Of a stretch of 64,000 bases of DNA, positions 51,580 through 60,568 are shown one piece after another. Under the pieces are notes generated by a model that saw only the letters and a program-made list of their open reading frames with translations, ran no database searches and was not told the origin of the DNA. Origin of the DNA: Bacillota bacterium (GTDB taxonomy: Bacteria; Bacillota; Clostridia; Acetivibrionales; DTU013); assembly GCA_023435745.1 (NCBI GenBank), contig JAEZMD010000017.1, positions 173,477 through 237,476 on the forward strand, given 5' to 3'. Numbering within the stretch: the stretch's first letter is position 1; each line of letters starts with the position of its first letter. A program made the translations under genes and the position numbers.

Positions 51580-53406
51580 GTGAACAGGCTGATAAAGATC
51601 ATTGCAGTGACGCTTTCAGTGTCACTGCTCCTTTTTGGGTGCAGCGAGAGCGAACGGCAGATTTCAGATGGAGAATCCACAGATATGAAAACAACAGAGC
51701 AGCAGAAGGGATCTCCTGTTATAAGTGCAGAGGAATCAACCGCTGATATTATTGCACAACCTTCTGAAGCAGAGGATGTGGTTGGGCTGACAGATGATAA
51801 TATTCATATAAATCAGATCGGATATCGTGCTGGGGACAAAAAGCAGGTCATAGTGAGCGGAGAGGCTGCTCAGTTTACTGTCATTGACAAGGTAACCGGA
51901 GCACAGGCTTTTGTGGGAGCCTTTACGAAAGGCAGTCTGGATAGCGATAGTGGTGATAAGCTTTACTATGGCGATTTTACAGAGGTCAGAACGGCGGGAA
52001 CTTATTACATAGATGTTCCTGGAATTGGACAGACCGGTAGCTTCGTGATTGGGGACAAAGTATATGATGAGCTGAAGACCGATCTTTTGAAGTCTTTTTA
52101 CTACCAGCGCTGCGGAATGGATCTGAAAGAAGAATTTGCCGGTATATGGACCCATCCGGCCTGTCATACCGGAAAGGGAAGGATTTACGGTAATGAAGGG
52201 GCTGAAATTGACGGAAACGGCGGATGGCACGATGCGGGAGACTACGGAAAGTATGTGGTGCCAGGTGCGGTTGCCGCAGCCGATCTTTTAATGACATGGG
52301 AGCTTTTCCCGGACAGCTATGAAGATAGCAGCAATATTCCTGAAAGCGGAAATGGTGTCTCGGATATTCTTGATGAGGCGAGAGTTGAACTGGAATGGCT
52401 GCTCAAAATGCAGGACCAAAATATTGGCGGCGTTTATCACAAGCTAACTTCCAAAACATTTCCACCACTTGGCATGATGCCTCAGAATGACCTGAGCCAA
52501 TTATTATATGCACCTGTCTCCGCTGCGGCAACAGGTAACTTTGCTGCAGTAACCGCTATGGCGTCGAGGATTTATAAAGACTTTGACGGCAAATTTGCTC
52601 AGGCGTGTTTGGAAGCGTCTATGTTTGCATGGACATGGCTGGAAAATAACGGTCTCACGTCCGGCTTCACCAACCCCCGTGATATTACCACCGGCGAGTA
52701 TGGCGACGACAACGACTCAGATGAGCGTATCTGGGCGGCTGCAGAGCTATACAGAGTTACAGGTGATGCGGTTTACGATGAATATATAAAATCGAACTAC
52801 AAAAGCTCCGGAATTGAGTATTTCGGCTTCGGCTGGCAAAGTGTCGGCGGGTTTGCCGCAGCTGCCTATCTGTTTACAGATAAGGAAAAGGTGGATCAGA
52901 CTGTATATGATTATTTTAAGAAATGCCTTATTAATGAAGCCTCGTATAAGATGGAGAAAAGCAGGTCATCAGGATATTACATCACTCTCGGACCGAATGA
53001 TTATTATTGGGGCAGCAACTCAGTCGTTCTTAATGATGCAAGACTGCTTATAATTGCTGATATGTTTGAGCCGTCTGTGGAGTATATTGAGACCGCGAGG
53101 AACAATTTCAACTATATACTCGGATTAAATACATTGAATCAGTGCTATGTAACAGGCTTTGGTCATAAGACGGTCATGAATCCGCATCATAGACCCTCCA
53201 AAGGTGACGATGAAGTGCTTCCTGTGCCCGGTATGATTGCAGGAGGCCCCAACTCAGATCTCCAGGACGATTTAGCAAGGATAAATCTGAAAGGTCTGCC
53301 TCCGGCAAAATGTTATATTGACAACAGCGGCTCGTATTCTACCAATGAGGTGGCGGTCTATTGGAACTCGCCGGCCGTTTTTGTTGCGGCGTATTTTGAT
53401 AAATAA
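51580..53406 (+). CDS. GH9 endoglucanase, lipoprotein, with CelD_N Ig-like domain
   Basis: A 608-residue cellulase. The lipoprotein signal ends LLLFGC (Cys21), then a Ser/Thr/Glu-rich linker (to about 70), and an N-terminal Ig-like domain typical of theme D GH9 enzymes (INQIGYRAGDKKQVIVSG to about 155). The (alpha/alpha)6 catalytic domain has the base/nucleophile pair Asp218 and Asp221 in GGWHDAGDYGKYVVPGA and proton donor Glu590 in STNEVAVYWNSP. It is anchored on the outer cell surface, and no dockerin or cellulose-binding module is visible. The start is GTG with GGAGG ahead. GH1 follows 26 bases later, so cellulose is opened outside and cellobiose split inside. Confidence 0.93.
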   Translation: MNRLIKIIAVTLSVSLLLFGCSESERQISDGESTDMKTTEQQKGSPVISAEESTADIIAQPSEAEDVVGLTDDNIHINQIGYRAGDKKQVIVSGEAAQFTVIDKVTGAQAFVGAFTKGSLDSDSGDKLYYGDFTEVRTAGTYYIDVPGIGQTGSFVIGDKVYDELKTDLLKSFYYQRCGMDLKEEFAGIWTHPACHTGKGRIYGNEGAEIDGNGGWHDAGDYGKYVVPGAVAAADLLMTWELFPDSYEDSSNIPESGNGVSDILDEARVELEWLLKMQDQNIGGVYHKLTSKTFPPLGMMPQNDLSQLLYAPVSAAATGNFAAVTAMASRIYKDFDGKFAQACLEASMFAWTWLENNGLTSGFTNPRDITTGEYGDDNDSDERIWAAAELYRVTGDAVYDEYIKSNYKSSGIEYFGFGWQSVGGFAAAAYLFTDKEKVDQTVYDYFKKCLINEASYKMEKSRSSGYYITLGPNDYYWGSNSVVLNDARLLIIADMFEPSVEYIETARNNFNYILGLNTLNQCYVTGFGHKTVMNPHHRPSKGDDEVLPVPGMIAGGPNSDLQDDLARINLKGLPPAKCYIDNSGSYSTNEVAVYWNSPAVFVAAYFDK

Positions 53407-53432
53407 CTAAATACTTGAGTATGGAGGATTTT

Positions 53433-54773
53433 ATGAATCGACTGGTTTTCCCGGATAAGTTTTTATGGGGTGCTGCAACAGCGTCATATCAGATTGAGGG
53501 AGCATATCGTGAGGATGGCAAGGGAGAAACGATCTGGGATCGCTTCAGCCATATTCCCGGTAAAACCTATGAAGGAGATACGGGAGATATAGCCTGCGAC
53601 CATTATCACAGGGTGGATGAGGATATTAAGCTCATGAAGCAGATCGGCCTTAAGACATACAGATTCTCAATTTCGTGGGCGAGAATTTTTCCGGAAGGAA
53701 AGGGAAAGCCAAATCAGAATGGGATGCAGTTCTACAAGGATTTGGTCAGGAAGCTGATTGATAATGGAATCATACCTGCGGTAACCCTGTATCACTGGGA
53801 TCTCCCCCAGGAACTGCAGGATCAGGGTGGTTGGGCCAACAGGGATACAGTGGAGCATTTTGTGAATTATGCCAGGTATGTTTTTGAGAACCTAGGTGAA
53901 CAGGTTCCTATCTGGATTACTCATAATGAACCTTGGGTGGTTTCTTTTATAGGTCATTGGTTTGGCAGTCATGCACCTGGTATCACGGATTTTCAAACGG
54001 CGCTGCGGGTATCACACCATTTGCTGCTATCTCATGGTATGACTGTAAAAACATACAGAGAGATGGGCTTCAAGGGTGAAATCGGCATTACGCTGAATAT
54101 GAATCCGGTATATCCCGTTTCTGATAAAGCAGAGGATATCAATGCTGCCGGACTCTATAATGAGCATTTGAACAGGTGGTTTTCCGATCCGGTTCTGAAG
54201 GGCTGCTATCCGGAGAAGCTTTTGAAATGGTATCAGAAATATGGCCTTTTTCCAGAAATCCCTGCTCGCGAGATGGAGATCATTCATCAACCTGTGGATT
54301 TTCTAGGTATCAACAATTATTACAGCAGCTTTATTAAATATGACGGTTCAAAATGGCCTATCTTCGCTGTTGAGACCACTACCGGAAAGGACAGGACACA
54401 GATGGGTTGGGAGATCAACCCGGAAGGACTTTACGATCTGCTTGTTTATCTGGATAAGGAGTATAATGGCATAAAAATAATAATTACGGAAAATGGCGCC
54501 GCATTTAATGATATGGTGAATCATGACGGAAGGGTAGAAGATGACAACCGACTTTCCTATTTGTACAGATACCTTGAGCAGGCACATCGTGCAATTGATT
54601 CAGGCGTAAATCTTGCGGGCTATTATGCCTGGTCCCTGCTGGACAACTTCGAATGGGGATTTGGCTACAGCAAGCGATTTGGTTTGATTTATGTCGATTT
54701 CAATAATCAGAAGAGAATCTTGAAAAAGAGTGCGTATTGGTATGGGGATGTCATCAGAAATAACGGTTTTTAG
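53433..54773 (+). CDS. bglA: GH1 beta-glucosidase
   Basis: A protein of about 446 residues with the GH1 signature FLWGAATASYQIEGA at the N-terminus, acid/base Glu166 in THNEPW, nucleophile Glu353 in IITENGAAF, and the C-terminal WSLLDNFEWGFGYSKRFGL. No signal peptide is present, so it is cytoplasmic, hydrolysing cellobiose and short beta-glucosides. The KRFGL ending and lack of a phosphate-binding lysine/tyrosine set favour a beta-glucosidase over a 6-phospho form. ATG 53433 is used, with GGAGG five bases ahead; TTG 53415 would be longer without conserved residues. It forms an operon with GH9. Confidence 0.92.
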   Translation: MNRLVFPDKFLWGAATASYQIEGAYREDGKGETIWDRFSHIPGKTYEGDTGDIACDHYHRVDEDIKLMKQIGLKTYRFSISWARIFPEGKGKPNQNGMQFYKDLVRKLIDNGIIPAVTLYHWDLPQELQDQGGWANRDTVEHFVNYARYVFENLGEQVPIWITHNEPWVVSFIGHWFGSHAPGITDFQTALRVSHHLLLSHGMTVKTYREMGFKGEIGITLNMNPVYPVSDKAEDINAAGLYNEHLNRWFSDPVLKGCYPEKLLKWYQKYGLFPEIPAREMEIIHQPVDFLGINNYYSSFIKYDGSKWPIFAVETTTGKDRTQMGWEINPEGLYDLLVYLDKEYNGIKIIITENGAAFNDMVNHDGRVEDDNRLSYLYRYLEQAHRAIDSGVNLAGYYAWSLLDNFEWGFGYSKRFGLIYVDFNNQKRILKKSAYWYGDVIRNNGF

Positions 54774-54785
54774 ATAGGAGATTAT

Positions 54786-55988
54786 ATGCAATACCGGCAG
54801 ATGGGGAAAACCGGCGACAGTGTATCGGTTTTGGGATATGGCTGCATGCGTTTCCCTCATAAAAATGGAAAGATTGATGTGGAACGTACTGAGCGGCAGA
54901 TCATACAAGCAATTGAGCAGGGTGTGAACTACTTTGATACAGCCTGGATATATCATGCCGGAAGGAGTGAAAGCATTCTTGGCGATATTCTGGCAAAGGG
55001 ATACAGGGACAGGGTCCTCATTGCGACGAAGCTGCCCCTTTACAGGATTCATTCGATCAAGGATATGAACAGAATATTGGAAAGTCAGCTTCAGAAGCTG
55101 CGAACCGATCATATTGATTATTACCTGTTGCACGCCCTCAGTGATCTGGGCGGATGGGAAAGACTCAAAGGGACGGGGATCCGGGAGTTTGCAGAGCAAG
55201 CCAGGATGAAAGGAAAAATTCGACATTTTGGGTTCTCTTTCCATGGAAACAAGGAAGAATTCAATGCGATTATTGATGATTATCCGTGGGATTTTTGTCA
55301 GATACAGTACAATTATATTGACGAAGACTTCCAAGCCGGGAGAGAGGGGCTGGAATACGCCGCTTCCAAAGGGATGGGCGTCGTGATAATGGAACCCCTC
55401 AGAGGCGGCTCGCTGGTTGGCAAAATGCCCAAAGAAATTCAAAAGATTTGGGCTTCGGCTCCAATGAAGCGAACCGCAGCAGATTGGGCATTCCGCTGGC
55501 TTTGGAACCAACCTGCAGTAACAGTGGTGCTCTCCGGTATGAACGAAGAAACTCATATCGATGAGAACACAAAGCTTGCCGACGAAGTGCGGCCTGATGA
55601 ACTCAGCGAGAAGGAACTGGCCCTGTATGAGAAGGTCAGGAGGCAGTATTACAAGCTGATGAGAGTCGGATGCACCGGATGCGGCTACTGTATGCCCTGC
55701 CCCGCAGGGGTTGATATTCCGTTTTGTTTCAGCTATTACAACGCCCGGCACTTTTTTAAGGCCAGAAATGCACGCTGGCAATACATCGCCTTTGCAGGTG
55801 GCTTGATGGGCGGCAGATCGTCCTATGCCTCACAGTGCAAGGATTGCGGTAAATGTGAAAAAGTGTGCCCGCAGCATTTGCCCATCAGGGCAAAGCTCAG
55901 GCAGGTAGTGACCGACATGGAGCCGCGAGCGCTAAGACCGGTGTTTTGTCTGATCAGAAAGTATTATTCACTGCGCAGTAAAAAATGA
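54786..55988 (+). CDS. Aldo/keto reductase with C-terminal 4Fe-4S ferredoxin domain
   Basis: A 400-residue predicted oxidoreductase. The N-terminal aldo/keto reductase barrel (about 1-280) has FDTAWIYHAGRSE with the catalytic Tyr, IATKLPLY with Lys, and HIDYYLLHAL with His. The C-terminal part has CTGCGYCMPCPAGVDIP and CKDCGKCEKVCP, two Cys sets for iron-sulfur clusters. This fused form is typical of anaerobes and couples a ferredoxin-like centre to carbonyl reduction; the substrate is unknown. It starts 12 bases after the GH1 gene and so belongs to the same operon. It converges with the HxlR regulator 2 bases away. Confidence 0.88.
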   Translation: MQYRQMGKTGDSVSVLGYGCMRFPHKNGKIDVERTERQIIQAIEQGVNYFDTAWIYHAGRSESILGDILAKGYRDRVLIATKLPLYRIHSIKDMNRILESQLQKLRTDHIDYYLLHALSDLGGWERLKGTGIREFAEQARMKGKIRHFGFSFHGNKEEFNAIIDDYPWDFCQIQYNYIDEDFQAGREGLEYAASKGMGVVIMEPLRGGSLVGKMPKEIQKIWASAPMKRTAADWAFRWLWNQPAVTVVLSGMNEETHIDENTKLADEVRPDELSEKELALYEKVRRQYYKLMRVGCTGCGYCMPCPAGVDIPFCFSYYNARHFFKARNARWQYIAFAGGLMGGRSSYASQCKDCGKCEKVCPQHLPIRAKLRQVVTDMEPRALRPVFCLIRKYYSLRSKK

Positions 55989-55989
55989 T

Positions 55990-56388
55990 TTATAATTCAT
56001 TCTTTATCTTTTTCTCATCCATAATGTTTTCTATTCCCCATATGGCGAGCACCTCCAGAATCGACAACAATTCAATTCCTTTTTCGGTTAGAGAGTATTC
56101 AACCCTTGGAGGGATCTGGGCATATATCGTCCGATTGACAATACCGGTTCTTTCAAGTTCCCGCAATTGTTGGGACAGCACTTTTTTGGACATTCCGTGA
56201 AGCCGGTTGTGCAGCTGACCGAATCTGACCGTGGCGCTGCCGATAATCCAGATAATTTTTGATCTCCATTTTCCCCCGATAATATTAACTGCTGATTCCA
56301 ATCCTGCTTGATTCCTTGCCCTGTTTTGTATCATTTCATCTCTGCTTTCTTCTGAAACTTTAACGAATTTTTTCGCATCAGGTTCCAT
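55990..56388 (-). CDS. HxlR-family winged-helix regulator
   Basis: A regulator of about 132 residues. The HxlR signature is complete: VNIIGGKWRSKIIWII, RFGQLHNRLHGMSKKVLSQQ, then LRELERTGIVNRTIYAQIPP and VEYSLTEKGIEL. Members sense aldehydes, quinones or redox stress through a conserved cysteine, which is not evident here. The start is uncertain: TTG 56406, ATG 56388 or ATG 56334 are all in frame and none has a clear ribosome site. It is divergent from the chemoreceptor gene and convergent with the aldo/keto reductase. Inverted TTGCAT/ATGCAA repeats lie upstream. Confidence 0.82.
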   Translation of the reverse strand: MEPDAKKFVKVSEESRDEMIQNRARNQAGLESAVNIIGGKWRSKIIWIIGSATVRFGQLHNRLHGMSKKVLSQQLRELERTGIVNRTIYAQIPPRVEYSLTEKGIELLSILEVLAIWGIENIMDEKKIKNEL

Positions 56389-56435
56389 TATACAGGTCGC
56401 CAGCAACTCAGACTTTGCGTATTTACAGGAAAGCT

Positions 56436-56529
56436 TTGCATATCTGCAATTATCGTATGCAATATGGTGCCGTTGGATATATAAGTATACTAGGTAACAT
56501 AAAAGTGCCTAATTGCATTTTATATGCAA
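56436..56529. promoter_or_regulatory. Two TTGCAT/ATGCAA inverted repeats between hxlR-like gene and chemoreceptor
   Basis: TTGCATA (56436-56442) with TATGCAA (56456-56462), and TTGCAT (56513-56518) with ATGCAA (56524-56529), are perfect inverted repeats. Between them lies TAGGTAACATAAAAGTGCCTA, also partly symmetric (AGG/CCT arms). They are candidate sites for the HxlR regulator in the divergent region. Confidence 0.45.
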
Positions 56530-56646
56530 AAATTATAACATATTGTTAACGAATGTCAAAGCGCATATAAAAATATATATGGCTTGTTGCAAAAGCTATA
56601 CTACCAGGTAATCGGCAAACGGAATTTTACAGTTGGGGGTATTGCT

Positions 56647-57681
56647 ATGAGAGGAAAATTGCTAATGCACAAAAGAAAGAACGGGGCTGCCTTTGAAGCT
56701 TCCCGGGAGGACGGAAGTTTAGGAACCGGCTCGGTATCGCCGATTTCTGTCATTTCTGACGAAAAATCGAAGGTCCGGATATCTGAAGTTCTTGACAACA
56801 CCATCTCAGAGGTCAAAAAAATTGCGGATAAGATCGGTGAGTTAAAGTTTTCCTGTGATGATATCTCTTCGGTTGTGGAGGAGTTGTCTGCAAATACCGA
56901 AGAGACGGCATCCGCAACGCAGGAAATAAGCAGCAGTGTGATGGAAGTAGACGGCATGATGACGGTAGAGGCTGTCAATTTGATAGAAAACATAGGCAGG
57001 GTGGCAGAAATAAGCGTCAGAGCCAGCGAAATGAGAAATGAAGCGCTGGAATCGGAAGCCAGTGCGAAGAAAATGAGTCTTGAATTTAATCAATTATTGA
57101 AGTCCGCTGTTGATAAATCCAGTGTTCTAAGCCAAATTGATGTTCTGGCGAAAAATGTATTAAAAATAGCGTCCCAGATTAATCTGATATCGCTGAATGC
57201 AGCTATTGAAGCGGCACGAGCCGGAGAACACGGAAGAGGCTTCGCAGTGGTTGCTCAGGAAATCAAAAAGCTGGCAGAACAGACTAAGGATACCGTCTTG
57301 AATATACAGAGTGTCGCCAAAGTGATGGATGAATTCCTGTACGAACTGGTGGAGAGCTCAAAATCTATAAATGATTTTATGGAAAATAAAATTGTGAGCG
57401 ACTATAAAAAATTCGTTGGGCTTGGAGAGCAGTACAATCGGGACGCAATGGATATCAATAATATGATGGAGCATTACGCGTCCACAGTGGACTCTCTGTC
57501 TACAGCCACAAAAGGGATATCGGAGCAGGTAAATGCGATAGCGATTGCTTCCGAGGAAAATGCAAAGGGTTCGGGCGAGATCGCAGCCAGCCTTATGAAT
57601 CTTACTGAAAAATCTGCGGAGTTATTGGAAAGCGTGAATCAATGCTCAAATCATCTGGATGAGCTTGAAAATACGTTGTAA
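56647..57681 (+). CDS. Soluble methyl-accepting chemotaxis protein, no sensor or membrane domain
   Basis: A chemoreceptor signalling protein of about 344 residues. The hairpin tip is canonical (ISLNAAIEAARAGEHGRGFA, then VVAQEIKKLAEQTK), with flanking heptad coiled coil and glutamine/glutamate-rich segments where methylation would occur. No membrane helix, HAMP or periplasmic domain is present; the first 60 residues are basic and low-complexity. It must therefore be cytoplasmic and take its signal from a partner. I start it at ATG 56647 (GGGGG eight bases ahead) instead of TTG 56584. Two STAS-like genes follow at 40 and 17 bases. Confidence 0.85.
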   Translation: MRGKLLMHKRKNGAAFEASREDGSLGTGSVSPISVISDEKSKVRISEVLDNTISEVKKIADKIGELKFSCDDISSVVEELSANTEETASATQEISSSVMEVDGMMTVEAVNLIENIGRVAEISVRASEMRNEALESEASAKKMSLEFNQLLKSAVDKSSVLSQIDVLAKNVLKIASQINLISLNAAIEAARAGEHGRGFAVVAQEIKKLAEQTKDTVLNIQSVAKVMDEFLYELVESSKSINDFMENKIVSDYKKFVGLGEQYNRDAMDINNMMEHYASTVDSLSTATKGISEQVNAIAIASEENAKGSGEIAASLMNLTEKSAELLESVNQCSNHLDELENTL

Positions 57682-57721
57682 ACGGTGACCACAATAAAAC
57701 GATATTAGGGGGTATTGTGTT

Positions 57722-58087
57722 ATGTACGAAAGCAGGATTCAATGGATCACCCATAAGGGAAAGAAAGTTTTATACAGTGATTTTTCGGGCTTATTTCCCG
57801 AAGATGCGGCAAAGATGCTGCAGGAACTGGGTGAAGTAATTAAAAAGGAGCCGGTTGGTTCGATACTTTCTCTTTTTAATTATGAAAATGTACATTTTAG
57901 TGTAAATATGCTATCTGCCTTCAACAAGGCAACGCCGGAGCACACCATATACTTTAAGGCTTCAGCTTCCATTGGAATAAAAGGTCTGGTTAAGGCCATG
58001 TTTGATACGGCTATCAAGCTTGCCAAGCAGGAGAGTAAAGTCTTCAACAATAAAGAGGAAGCCCTTGATTGGCTTGCGACAAAATAA
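57722..58087 (+). CDS. STAS/SpoIIAA-like domain protein (paralogue 1)
   Basis: A 121-residue single-domain protein: a beta strand at HKGKKVLYSDFSGL, mixed alpha/beta, FKASASIGIKGLVKAMFDTA and the ending NNKEEALDWLATK, a tail common to STAS/SEC14-like (SpoIIAA-like) domain proteins. No serine phospho-site is obvious. It is paralogous to the next gene, with which it shares the KGK-LY-D-S start, the IGI-GL core and the EEA-DWL end. It lies in the chemoreceptor operon, suggesting that the pair supplies or modulates the receptor signal, by inference. Confidence 0.65.
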   Translation: MYESRIQWITHKGKKVLYSDFSGLFPEDAAKMLQELGEVIKKEPVGSILSLFNYENVHFSVNMLSAFNKATPEHTIYFKASASIGIKGLVKAMFDTAIKLAKQESKVFNNKEEALDWLATK

Positions 58088-58104
58088 AACGGAGGAACGG
58101 GATC

Positions 58105-58464
58105 ATGGAAAAAGTATACTATCTGCAAAACAAGGGGAAGGATATTCTGTACATTGACTATTCGAACATGAAGGCTGATGAAATTATTGGCGTGATGAAA
58201 CAAGTCAGAGATAAATTTGCTTCAAAACCGAAGGAATCGGTATTAACGCTGACCAATTTTGAAGGTACGCGATTTAATTCGGATGTACTCAATCATTTCA
58301 AACAACTGTCTCTTGATACAAAAGAACATGTTAAGGCCGGAGCGGTGATCGGCATAGCCGGCCTGCAAAAAGTAGCCTATGATGTGGTTACAAAGTTTTC
58401 TAAATCAGAGCTGCCGTTGTTCGGCAGCAGAGAAGAAGCTATGGACTGGCTTGTCACACAATAG
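58105..58464 (+). CDS. STAS/SpoIIAA-like domain protein (paralogue 2)
   Basis: A 119-residue protein, second of the tandem pair: NKGKDILYIDYSNMKADEII, VLTLTNFEGTRFNSDVL, VKAGAVIGIAGLQKVAYDVV and SREEAMDWLVTQ. The order and motifs match paralogue 1, so a duplication is likely. ATG 58105 is used, with GGAGG nine bases ahead; the longer frame starts inside the previous gene. It overlaps the convergent ThuA gene by 11 bases. Confidence 0.65.
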   Translation: MEKVYYLQNKGKDILYIDYSNMKADEIIGVMKQVRDKFASKPKESVLTLTNFEGTRFNSDVLNHFKQLSLDTKEHVKAGAVIGIAGLQKVAYDVVTKFSKSELPLFGSREEAMDWLVTQ

Positions 58465-59098
58465 GCAGTCCTTCAGCCGCCCATAATCCGCTTCTGTGTA
58501 TCAGCCTTCTGTACATTGGATCAAGGAAGGTCTCAATATTGTGTCCGGGGGACAAATAGACAACCCTGCCGCAGCCATAGCTATGAGCCCATGCTGCCGG
58601 CCATTGTCTTCCCTCGGACTCGTATTCCAGCAGAATAGTTATTTGCGCCAGATTATCAAGAATAAATTGATAGGGCTCCTCCTTCACGGTAAAGCTTCCG
58701 ATCCCATCCAAGAGGACGTGACTTGATGAGGTTGGCGCGTAAGTGAGCATCTTCTGCTCCGGGTGCCCTGTAAATTTGCCGGCGGCAAGCTGGGCCAGCT
58801 CATAACGGGTCTGGATTGCTATACCGTTATGGATCATCAGAAGTCCGCCGCCATGGGCGACATATGACAGCAGCCCTGTAGTCTGCTCATCGGTCAGTCT
58901 TTCCTTCCAACGGTCTGTAAAAGCAATGCACAGGTTGTATTGCTTTAAATTTTCTTCTTTAAATTGATCATAATCCTCAGTCTGAATGATTTCAAATTCC
59001 GGCAGAATCTGTGTTATTTCCCTGCCGGGCTCTTTGAGAGGATGCCATTCTGCCATGGCATTGTCTCCTATTAAAATTGCTTTTCTTCTCATTGTCAT
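58454..59098 (-). CDS. ThuA-domain protein
   Basis: A 214-residue protein with the class I glutamine-amidotransferase-like fold of ThuA: HGGGLLMIHNGIAIQTR in the nucleophile-elbow region and GCGRVVYLSPGHNIETF near the C-terminus (the usual GxGRVFYxxxGH motif). ThuA proteins are linked to disaccharide use and the family is otherwise uncharacterised; no catalytic cysteine is present. It converges with the STAS-like genes and is divergent from hflX. AGGATAA precedes the ATG only loosely. Confidence 0.82.
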   Translation of the reverse strand: MTMRRKAILIGDNAMAEWHPLKEPGREITQILPEFEIIQTEDYDQFKEENLKQYNLCIAFTDRWKERLTDEQTTGLLSYVAHGGGLLMIHNGIAIQTRYELAQLAAGKFTGHPEQKMLTYAPTSSSHVLLDGIGSFTVKEEPYQFILDNLAQITILLEYESEGRQWPAAWAHSYGCGRVVYLSPGHNIETFLDPMYRRLIHRSGLWAAEGLPIV

Positions 59099-59213
59099 CT
59101 GTTTATCCTCGTTTCATTTTATGTATATCTTATTATCCATAGATTCATTATAATATAAACAGTGGAAAAAGGCATCGTTGAGCAGGATATTGATGTATGA
59201 GGAGAAAACAGTG

Positions 59214-60479
59214 ATGGAGCAGCAACCGAAAGCAGTGCTGATAGGCGTGAATGTGAACAATCAGATTAACTTTGAGGAATCCATGGAGGAACTTGAGAAC
59301 CTTGTGAATGCCTGTGAAATGGAGGTAGTGGGGCGGGCGGACCAGAATATGAAGGCAATCAACAAGGCAACCTACATCGGCTCCGGCAAGGTGAAGGAGG
59401 TGCAGATCCTTATTGATGAGCTGGAGGCGGATGTATTGGTTTTCAATAACGAGCTTTCCCCCTCCCAGCTGCGAAATCTGGAAAGGTTGCTTGAACATAA
59501 AATTCTGGACAGAACGTCGCTTATTCTTGAAATATTCGCTCAGCGAGCCCGGACAAAAGAGGCAAAGCTGCAGGTCGAGGTTGCTACGCTCAAATATATG
59601 CTGCCAAGGCTGATAGGCTTGAATGAAGCCATGGACCGCCAGTACGGCGGAGTTGGGACCATCAGCAGAGGCGGCGGTGAGAAGAAGCTGGTACTGGACC
59701 GAAGGAGAATAGAAGAAAAAATCACCGAACTGGGCAGGGAGCTCGAACAGGTTAGCCGTGAACGCCAGACACAGCGAAAAAAAAGAAGCAGTTCGGGATT
59801 GCCGTCTGTCGCGCTTGTCGGTTATACGAACGCGGGCAAGTCGACCCTGATGAACGCCTTGATGGATCTGTCCCAGAGGCCGGACAATAAAAAAGTATTT
59901 GAAAAGGACATGTTGTTTGCGACGCTGGATACATCTGTCAGAAAAATCATGCTGCCGGATAAAGCGTTTTTATTATCCGATACTGTCGGCTTTGTAAGCA
60001 AATTGCCCCATGAGCTGGTGAAAGCGTTCCGCTCAACGCTGGATGAGGTGAGAAATGCAGATTTGCTGCTCCATGTGGTGGATGCGTCAAATTCTGATTA
60101 TAGACTGCAAATTGAAATAACCGAGGAAACCCTCAAACAAATAGGCGCCGATGGGCTTCCGACTATCCTGGTATACAATAAAGCCGATCTGACCGATATG
60201 AAGATCCCGACTGTCAGAGATAAGGACATCTATATATCCGCGAGAGAGCGAATTGGCATTCAGGAGCTGGTCCGGCTCATCTGTGAAAAAGTATTCAGTC
60301 AGTACATTGAATGCAGAATGCTTATCCCCTACGATCAGGCGAAAGTCACAGCTTACTTCAACGAAAATGCGCATGTAAAGGAAACCGCCTATGAAAGCGG
60401 CGGCGTACTGCTGATAATGGAATGCAGGGAAAGTGATTACATAAAATATAAAGAGTATATCTATTCTGAGCAGCCATAG
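59214..60479 (+). CDS. hflX: Ribosome-associated GTPase HflX
   Basis: A protein of about 421 residues. The N-terminal domain has YIGSGKVKEVQILIDELEAD and NNELSPSQLRNLERLL, the HflX glycine-rich region GGVGTISRGGGEKKLVLDRR, and the G domain (about 200-365) with GYTNAGKSTL (G1), ATLDTSVR (G2), DTVGFVSKLP (G3) and NKADL (G4). HflX splits stalled or stressed 70S ribosomes. ATG 59214 (MEQQPKAVLIGVN) has GAGGAG ahead and fits the conserved start; TTG 59178 gives a longer form. Confidence 0.92.
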   Translation: MEQQPKAVLIGVNVNNQINFEESMEELENLVNACEMEVVGRADQNMKAINKATYIGSGKVKEVQILIDELEADVLVFNNELSPSQLRNLERLLEHKILDRTSLILEIFAQRARTKEAKLQVEVATLKYMLPRLIGLNEAMDRQYGGVGTISRGGGEKKLVLDRRRIEEKITELGRELEQVSRERQTQRKKRSSSGLPSVALVGYTNAGKSTLMNALMDLSQRPDNKKVFEKDMLFATLDTSVRKIMLPDKAFLLSDTVGFVSKLPHELVKAFRSTLDEVRNADLLLHVVDASNSDYRLQIEITEETLKQIGADGLPTILVYNKADLTDMKIPTVRDKDIYISARERIGIQELVRLICEKVFSQYIECRMLIPYDQAKVTAYFNENAHVKETAYESGGVLLIMECRESDYIKYKEYIYSEQP

Positions 60480-60568
60480 ACGTACTGTAGACAAATCATC
60501 ATAAAAAATATGGTCATCTTTGATGTTGGATGATATAATCATTGTGGTATGGAGGAACAGACGCAGGG

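Noticed and set aside
54600..55781. 393-codon minus-strand frame opposite GH1 and the aldo/keto reductase
   Set aside because: Lies exactly antisense to well-supported genes and shows no family motif.
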